Shown here piece after piece: positions 59,801-64,000 of a DNA stretch of 64,000 nucleotides (its first letter is position 1; every line of letters begins with the position of its first letter). Under the pieces are notes generated by a model. That model ran no database searches, had not been told where the DNA came from, and was given only the letters and a program-made list of their open reading frames with translations. Source of the DNA: Symsagittifera roscoffensis (lineage: Eukaryota; Xenacoelomorpha; Acoela; Convolutidae); assembly GCF_963678635.1 (NCBI RefSeq), contig NC_087062.1, positions 31,766,704 through 31,830,703 of the forward strand. The letters run 5' to 3'. A program made the translations under genes and the position numbers.

Positions 59801-62800
59801 AACACAAACATAGCATGACAAACTAGCACACATATGGAGACGAAAGCCGCAAAATGTCAAAAAAAAGCTAGATCTACTAAAATTGAATAAGAAAATTGGA
59901 AGTTAAACTTGCATCAAAACAAAACTTACGAAGCGGTTACAGAGCGCACAATTTATGAGCAGACACTCACCAAAAAAAAAAAACTTTTAAAAAATATTAA
60001 ACTACCGACTCAAAAGAAACACACTAGAAACTTGTTTCGCTCATCTAAAGTCGCAATATGAGGCCACTCCATCAGGCATAAACTCGATCAGGTATAAACC
60101 GAAAAACTTTTGAGCCGAGTAAACAAAAAAACGAGGAATAACGAAAACACGGAAATTTTACGTAACCTAGTTAAATTTAAAACCAAAGTTGGGAATTTAG
60201 AACCAACATAAAAAAAGAAATATTGGCACAGAGGCCAAGTTGCAACTTCGCAAACATAGCCAACAGGCAGTTGGAAAATAGCCAATGAACGCATGTAAAC
60301 AGAAAAAAAATACTGTCTTGTTTTTTGAAAAAGCCTCAAACTTCGAATTTGAAAGAAAAATAGATACCCTTAAAGCTCGTTGAAATCCTAGAACAGTTTA
60401 TGATTGGCATTTTTTTGATAAAAATAACCCAATTTGAGAAAACTGCATCAATATGTAAAATTTTTATTTCGTTGAGAAATCTGAAAAATGAAATGAATTT
60501 TACACTTTTGCTGTTCGGAAGTCGAGCTTGCCTTCCTTTTATTAAAGGAAATGAACTGAACTTAAAAAAATTCGAAAGTCAAACACCGAAAAAGTAAAAA
60601 CAAAAAAATCATCGCGACCGGTATCAAATTTCTAGCTTGCAAAAAACAGGTCCCGGATGGATTCGAACTACAAGCCTTTGTCATCATAAAAGATGCGTAA
60701 CCTCTATGCCAGATGTGCTGGAGGGTTGCTTGAATTTATCATGAAGCAATTTGAAACACGAGTAACATTTTTACGAACATTAACTTCTGAACATTATTTA
60801 CAGGAAAAAAGTAACCGGGTGCATCAGCCTTGGTAATCTCGAGGGTTAATAGTGCATGCTGATAGTGAAACTACAAAAACAGTGGCTCTTTTCCACTCCA
60901 TTCCCACATTTGAATTTCAAGTCCCCCCAGATTTGAATTTCAAGTTTGTTTAACTGTTTTATTGTTGCATGGTGAACAAACCAACAGTTGATAATAGATT
61001 TTGTCTTCACTCTTTACATCGTAATATCACGCATTTAGCCGTTATATCTCGTAAAACAACAATGAAAGCGGAAATTTTGAAATTTGGGGGAAACCGGAAA
61101 CTTTTTGTGAACTAATACTCGACGAGCTAGTAAACGATGCATACCAGTTTATAATTGGTTCCGAAATTTTTACCTTGAATATTTCTTCAACACGCATCAT
61201 CCTGGGATTATTCGCCATCAGATTCTGTGCCCTCATTCTTTCCAATTCGTTCACATTCGTGTATGCTGTTGCTCCATTTGCATCTGAACTCATTCTGCTC
61301 ACTAAGGGCGATGCATTTTGGGCAGGAGACGAAGGCTTAGCTCTCGCCATCGGAGCTACTCTGGCCATAGGCGGGTCAGTCTTCAAATGCTTGGATTTGT
61401 CATGCACTTTAAGAGGGCTGCGCCTGCCTCCGCATATCGAAGGCTTCCAATGAGATCCAGAAGAGCAACTATTTTGAGTGGTGTTCGGATCCTGTTGGTT
61501 CTGGACGTTGGATCCGTGGTTCCCAGGAGTACCTCTAGGAGAGGAAATACTCCTTGGGGAATCGGATGCATAATTGCTACCAATTCTGGATGCCGAATAA
61601 ACTGCCGAGTTGGTGGAACACTCATCCGGTTCCGTTTTTAAGGGAACACCACTTTCAGTGTCTCCATGATCTTCATGGTTGCTAGCTGATCCAGATATTC
61701 TGGGTATTTTGTTCGAGTGATCTTCTCCGTAAGGCGAATCACGTCCGTGTTTCAGTCCACCCAAGGATTTCCGAGGCGAACGATGCCTAAACAATTAAAC
61801 TTGAAATCAAGATTGCATCGCAAGCACGAGGTATTTTCCCAAACGCATATTTAACACATAGGCGATGCGGAACTTCGCACCACTTGCGATACAACACAAA
61901 CAATTAAAAAAAACATTTAAAATGAAGAAATAGGTGAACCAGAAATCTCATAATCAGTTCTTTCTATTGAACCCTTCATCTCAGATTCGATAAGGTAGTT
62001 TCTAATAAAAACCAAAAAGTTTCTAAAAAAAGGTCAAAACTCAAAAAATGGACTCAGTAAATTGCAGAAAGAAGACCGCTGCTGCTAAGCAGAAAAGATT
62101 CCAAAAGTGTGTTAGTCGATTGATGCTTTAACCTAGAAATTGGCATGGTAGTTTTCGACAAAAGTTAAAAAGTTTCTAAAAACGATTTAAAAAATTGACT
62201 ATTCCGAGGGCCATAGTTTTTTGTGTAGAAAAAAATTGAGCGTCGCCGCGTATGCAGAAGAGCTTCCCACAAGCCGTTTTATCCATAAAGCTTACACTCT
62301 CAGATTTGGGAAAAAATCCAAAACGAAAAAATCCAAAAATATTCCCGTAAATTAAATCTTTTTTGAAGACAGCAGGGTAAAATTAAAAGATACTAGCGGA
62401 TTATGATCCTCATTTTAAATCCGACCATCTTTGAGCAAACACCAGTTAGAGACAAAAAATGACTCTAAAAACAATAGAAATTTCAAGTCTCCGCTAAAAC
62501 TACAATGATCAACAATTGCAGCTACCATTATAGCTGCTTTGCGCACAAGAAAAATACGCGATGTGGCACCTAATCGACAAACCTTGAGCAGACAAACGAA
62601 GGTCCAACCATTCAGTCTTTAGCGAAAAAATTCAACTTCATAGAAACTGAAAAAATAACATGGTCCTGCCGAGACTTAAGCCCCAGATATTAGGCTGCAA
62701 AAGTGGAAAGGAACCTGAAAGTTGTAAGGTTTCAATAATGAAGCAAACTCATTTTCTTGTAAGAAAAGTTGTTTAACGAAAAAAAAATTCTAGGTTCCCA

Positions 62801-63967
62801 ACTACACGACACTTGCTCTCGCAAGTGTAACAAGGATAGTCTTGTTCCGACAGAATGTTCCGACCAGGGTCTTAAAAAATACAAAAGATACTTTTTCAAA
62901 TTAGGGTAGTTTTTTTCACCATGGTGTGATTAAAGGATTTGAACAAAAAACTAGAACTTAGGCATATTCGACAGCCATTATAAAATAGGCAACTTAGACA
63001 TCAGTTTTTGTAGAAAATGGGTAGAAAAGCAAGCAAATAATTGAAAATTATTTTTGAAGTTGGATTCTCAAACAAAATGGCGCTAATAACCTAAAACTAA
63101 CTTTACCAGAGTAAATCAAAAATGTTCAAACTGTTTTTCTCAATACCGGTCACCTTTTCAATATTCCTTTATTGACGTTCGATTCGCGACTAAAAGGCCT
63201 TCAATATAATATATAACTCGAGCCATTTCGATGATAATTAATGGTACCTCATTTTGCATTAAAAAATTGAAACACCATAAAAAAGTTCCTCTCCATTTTT
63301 TTGGACGGAACAAAAACAAATATTAAGATCGTAGTGTCTCAATTTAAATACTTATCGAATTCGAATTACAAGAAACATTATCACAACTATTATTTTATCT
63401 GTTCAACAGCTTCAGATTTAAGACAGATGACCGACAAAAAACCAAAGAAACTAAACAAAACTAAATCTGACCTGTCTTCTGAATCTGGACGAGAAAGCGA
63501 CGAAGGCAACGATGATCGCACTGTTGTATAATTGTCTGGTTTGCTGGAGGGAAGATTGATAGGTTCAAATAACCTATCCGGATCAATTGCTCTATTTGTG
63601 CCATTGATGTTTTTTGCAGATACAGAATCTACACATTCGAGCTTGATTCTTTTCGACTCATTGCCCAGACCTAAGCTACTGCTAGTGCTACTGCCACTAT
63701 TTCCTATGCTATGACCTTTTCTTTTGTCCAGTCCACTTTCACATCGAATAGCATCTTTATCTGAATGGGTTGCTTCGTTAGCTGATGATAATGAAATGTT
63801 CTTGGCAGGCTTTTTTGTGGGACTACTTTTCTGATCTGTTGTGGAGTTTTTGGTTGAGTTAGTTGGTGGGTGGTTTTTGTTGTAGTGCTTGTGTTTCTTG
63901 TTGAAGCTGGTACTAGTTGGACTAGAGTATACTGCAAAGGCACCGCCTGATGAAGCACCAGAAAGGG
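41588..63967 (-). CDS. AF4/FMR2 family member (AFF/Lilliputian), 5' end outside window
   Basis: Fourteen exons joined in phase give 1477 residues and a stop. Coding total is 4434 nt after two leading bases, divisible by three. Exons: 63967-63472, 61786-61174, 59513-59382, 58987-58809, 52340-52142, 51493-51351, 51168-49789, 47528-47343, 46960-46712, 45438-45387, 44840-44698, 42747-42573, 42271-42007, 41811-41588. AFF proteins are nuclear scaffolds of the super elongation complex that bring P-TEFb and AF9/ENL to paused RNA polymerase II. Visible here: VEEIFKEVESLKTPDPILPF (like the VDEILKEM..P motif), a poly-Ser/acidic segment (~residues 588-633), a PSWSLASFG motif, PKLMFALDLRKLVV (like the AF9/ENL-binding LWVKIDLDLLSRV), a basic nuclear-localisation patch (~1024-1047), and the C-terminal homology domain (~1190-1435). 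The paralogue cannot be told, and invertebrates usually have one. Confidence 0.93.
42007..42271 (-). CDS. AFF exon: end helices of the C-terminal homology domain
   Basis: A Ser/Gly linker, then IPMDMYAVFENYVDYSQHLI and AHDTWDQAALLLKRPN, matching AFF4 IPQTIHQMASSYVN...AYDIWEQAD. Donor GTGAGT. Confidence 0.93.
42573..42747 (-). CDS. AFF exon: central helices of the C-terminal homology domain
   Basis: VLLMKIRGYFEMQAFNVRKE and TLNDFIKD align with AFF4 CMRCQSILNMAMFRCKKD...TLNDHFK. Acceptor 'ttttgttcag', donor GTAAGT. Confidence 0.93.
42748..44697 (-). other. AFF intron
   Basis: Holds a dispersed repeat at 44310-44515 that matches 62825-63035. No gene is seen in the rest. Confidence 0.7.
44310..44515. 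repeat. Dispersed repeat pair, copy 1
   Basis: 'aacaaggatag...cagaatgttccgacca' followed by ~180 bp. It matches 62825-63035 in the same orientation, with moderate divergence. Confidence 0.7.
44698..44840 (-). CDS. AFF exon: TPR-like helices of the C-terminal domain
   Basis: LQSSLDYAQAVIYYISYATA and HRAYHIFTSKEIKGIIK correspond to FGKALNYAEAALSFIECG...YSMYSETVDLIK in vertebrate AFFs. Donor GTCAGT. Confidence 0.93.
45387..45438 (-). CDS. AFF micro-exon (52 bp)
   Basis: Encodes KSFYIEQAKIYKKKADT, the YxExAKxxKxxAD opening of the C-terminal homology domain. Its 17 codons plus one base restore the frame between neighbours. Confidence 0.9.
45439..46711 (-). other. AFF intron with S2 SINE copy
   Basis: 46340-46640 matches the S2 family ('tagccaacag', 'gttggaaaa', 'aatgaacgca', 'tttgccttccttttaacaaa'). 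Nothing else is recognised. Confidence 0.6.
46712..46960 (-). CDS. AFF exon: Ser/Pro/Ala-rich linker
   Basis: MASEDSVGNSRLFGARSS through PGNSTSAQAQELTG. A low-complexity linker before the C-terminal domain. Phase 2 on both sides. Confidence 0.88.
47343..47528 (-). CDS. AFF exon: Ser/Gly linker
   Basis: QEPIPPETAEVSMNPG, then a Ser/Gly/Val-rich run. The donor GTACTG is weak but phase-consistent (AG|C to the next exon). Confidence 0.85.
47640..49345. repeat. 171-bp satellite array with 512-bp trimeric higher-order unit
   Basis: About ten monomers. The landmark 'tggtctatcgatt' recurs near 47861, 48034, 48207, 48374, 48545, 48719, 48886, 49058 and 49231 (steps 167-174). Three monomer types alternate, and units three apart (512-513 bp) are nearly identical. 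It lies in the AFF intron between exons 51168-49789 and 47528-47343. A 23-A run follows near 49494. Confidence 0.92.
49789..51168 (-). CDS. AFF largest exon: acidic Ser domain to basic patch
   Basis: 459 codons. It starts ESNKLPKEEPDSEIDSDDDG and runs into a poly-Ser/Glu segment typical of the AFF transactivation (pSer) domain. Then come PSWSLASFG, a long Ser/Lys/Pro disordered part, GRKIPKLMFALDLRKLVV (AF9/ENL-binding type motif) and KKKHKRAGSSKDRSDSKKSR (nuclear localisation). The donor is GTAAGC after GGATAA, so the apparent TAA stop is spliced away. Confidence 0.92.
51351..51493 (-). CDS. AFF exon, Ser/Gln-rich
   Basis: EVAFAAQQSQVKHSNAANE to SHVKAEQ. Acceptor 'attgtgtag', donor GTGAGT. 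Phase 0 in, phase 2 out. Confidence 0.85.
51510..51860. repeat. S2 SINE copy without a clear head
   Basis: 'aacatagccaatagacagtt' followed by blocks in the same order as 60265-60600, ending with 'gaaagtcaaacc'. Confidence 0.6.
52142..52340 (-). CDS. AFF exon, acidic and Pro-rich
   Basis: SGSSNGGKEVVLTGDEEDES, then LYAPPPASPQLEEPPHAA. Acceptor 'gcaattttag', donor GTCAGT. Confidence 0.88.
53160..53480. repeat. Diverged relatives of the 171-bp satellite
   Basis: 'taaacccttgatatcagatg', 'cttttcctagagctacg' and 'tatccattaaacc' follow the monomer order. Another diverged stretch is at 61950-62400. Confidence 0.6.
53680..53970. repeat. ~150-bp repeat units flanking the minisatellites (left)
   Basis: Two units with 'gtactctgac', 'acagggttggtaatttc' and 'cgtcttatctcggaaactaa'. 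The same motif order recurs at 56240-56900. Confidence 0.7.
53975..54960. repeat. ~76-bp minisatellite array
   Basis: About twelve units around 'cgtactaacacatgtataca' with 'attttgctatattgacaaag' and 'cctgaaataacagttctaga'. Spacing of 'catgtata' is 74-79 bp. Several units differ in the same few positions. Confidence 0.9.
54980..55830. repeat. ~44-bp minisatellite in 88-bp dimers
   Basis: About nineteen copies of 'cctaatacaagtatacacag'. Two spacer types alternate ('accagttgattgaaactaca' and 'cagttgaaatagaaaaa'), giving an ~88-bp dimer. ACACAG...CTGTGT in the second type can pair. It abuts the 76-bp array directly. Confidence 0.92.
56240..56900. repeat. Tandem units flanking the minisatellites (right)
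   Basis: Four to five units of 115-190 bp with 'acaaaaaacgtcatttctca', 'ggatttgaacagtcatattt' and 'gtactctgacag'. Two adjacent units (56400-56510 and 56513-56630) are nearly identical. Confidence 0.85.
57285..57640 (-). repeat. tRNA-derived SINE-like repeat
   Basis: Minus strand: A box TGTAGCGTAGAGGTAGG (57613-57626), B box GGTTCGAACC (57575-57585), tail with the hairpin 'agcaaagttgcacttcgc' matching 39970-40060. The T stem does not pair fully, so it is not a functional tRNA. Confidence 0.65.
58020..58665 (-). repeat. SINE-like family S4, copy 2
   Basis: Body shared with 38660-39430. The right end has B box GGTTCGAATC (58599-58608) and a partial A box GTCTGGAGGTAACG on the minus strand. Confidence 0.65.
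58809..58987 (-). CDS. AFF exon, acidic Ser-rich
   Basis: SSHSSLGDVTGDEFVPTPLP, then GEEEDSKHGRLSDSSSSADT. The donor is read as CA|GTCAGT, because that gives the phase 2 needed by the next exon. Confidence 0.82.
59382..59513 (-). CDS. AFF exon: EVESLKTP motif
   Basis: EVESLKTPDPILPFSVGSSL to PFDLESLLLP. Together with the end of the previous exon (MRVEEIFK) it forms the short helical motif resembling VDEILKEM of AFF4. Confidence 0.88.
59760..60740 (-). repeat. S4 fragment followed by a full S2 SINE with tRNA-like head
   Basis: 59760-60080 is S4-like. 60241-60740 is the best S2 copy: the body as at 46340 and 51510, then at the right a head with B box AGTTCGAATCC (60659-60669) and A box TGGCATAGAGGTTA (60699-60711) on the minus strand. 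Confidence 0.65.
61174..61786 (-). CDS. AFF exon: Ser/Pro/basic disordered region
   Basis: HRSPRKSLGGLKHGRDSPYG to NNPRMMRVEEIFK (204 codons). Acceptor 'ttaattgtttag', donor AAG|GTAAAA. Many SP and KSP-type phosphorylation-like sites. Confidence 0.88.
61787..63471 (-). other. AFF intron
   Basis: Contains a diverged 171-bp satellite relative (61950-62400), an S4 3' end with tRNA-like head (62530-62710) and a dispersed repeat (62825-63035) paired with 44310-44515. Confidence 0.6.
62825..63035. repeat. Dispersed repeat pair, copy 2
   Basis: Same order as 44310-44515, from 'gaatgttccgaccag' to 'tttttgtagaaaa'. Direct orientation. Confidence 0.7.
63472..63967 (-). CDS. AFF first visible exon
   Basis: 164 codons, Ser/Asn/Lys-rich, with KRIKLE and DPDRLFEPINLP. 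It begins two bases into a codon after acceptor 'tttctcatttcag', so at least one more 5' exon lies beyond the window. No ATG occurs in frame. The donor GTCAGA is weak, but its phase (2) fits the next exon exactly. Confidence 0.8.
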
Positions 63968-64000
63968 CTGAAATGAGAAACGGTAACTCGGCAAAGGACA

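Overview
This is a window of AT-rich invertebrate nuclear DNA. It has multi-exon genes with long introns, an AF4/FMR2-family gene, a neuropeptide precursor with Gly-Lys-Arg processing sites, tRNA-headed SINE-like repeats, foldback elements, satellites and a Ty3/gypsy-type LTR retroelement. There are no operons, prokaryotic genes or CRISPR arrays. Phylum cannot be fixed from the sequence alone.

Three protein-coding genes can be rebuilt by joining exons whose splice phases agree. (1) On the plus strand at 13826-18451 is a two-exon secretory neuropeptide precursor of 139 residues. A 4.2 kb intron splits its signal peptide, and it encodes two related 17-residue amidated peptides. (2) On the minus strand at 32656-21895 is a three-exon gene for a 212-residue protein with a GIY-YIG-like fold signature. 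Its 9.7 kb first intron holds the LTR retroelement. (3) On the minus strand from beyond the right edge to 41588 is an AF4/FMR2 (AFF/Lilliputian) scaffold gene of the super elongation complex. Fourteen exons are visible, giving 1477 residues plus a stop with one unbroken frame. The N-terminal exon(s) lie outside the window.

Layout: 0.36-7.5 kb is a large tandem duplication (macrosatellite) with an embedded CpG-rich minisatellite, and a diverged copy lies at 8.6-9.5 kb. From 7.9 to 13.4 kb there are small dispersed elements and no convincing gene. From 13.5 to 18.5 kb is the neuropeptide gene, with a possible antisense exon inside its intron. From 18.5 to 21.9 kb are foldback and hairpin elements. 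From 21.9 to 32.7 kb is the GIY-YIG gene with the dead gypsy element (23.23-32.32 kb), which itself contains a 2.5 kb internal tandem duplication. From 32.7 to 41.5 kb is mostly gene-poor AT-rich DNA with SINE-like repeats and one unidentified exon-like ORF. From 41.6 to 64 kb is the AFF gene. Its introns hold a 171-bp satellite organised as a 512-bp trimer, two abutting minisatellites (about 76 bp and about 44 bp), and several SINE-like families.

All calls come from reading translations, splice sites and repeats by eye. Family names rest on recalled motifs, not database searches.
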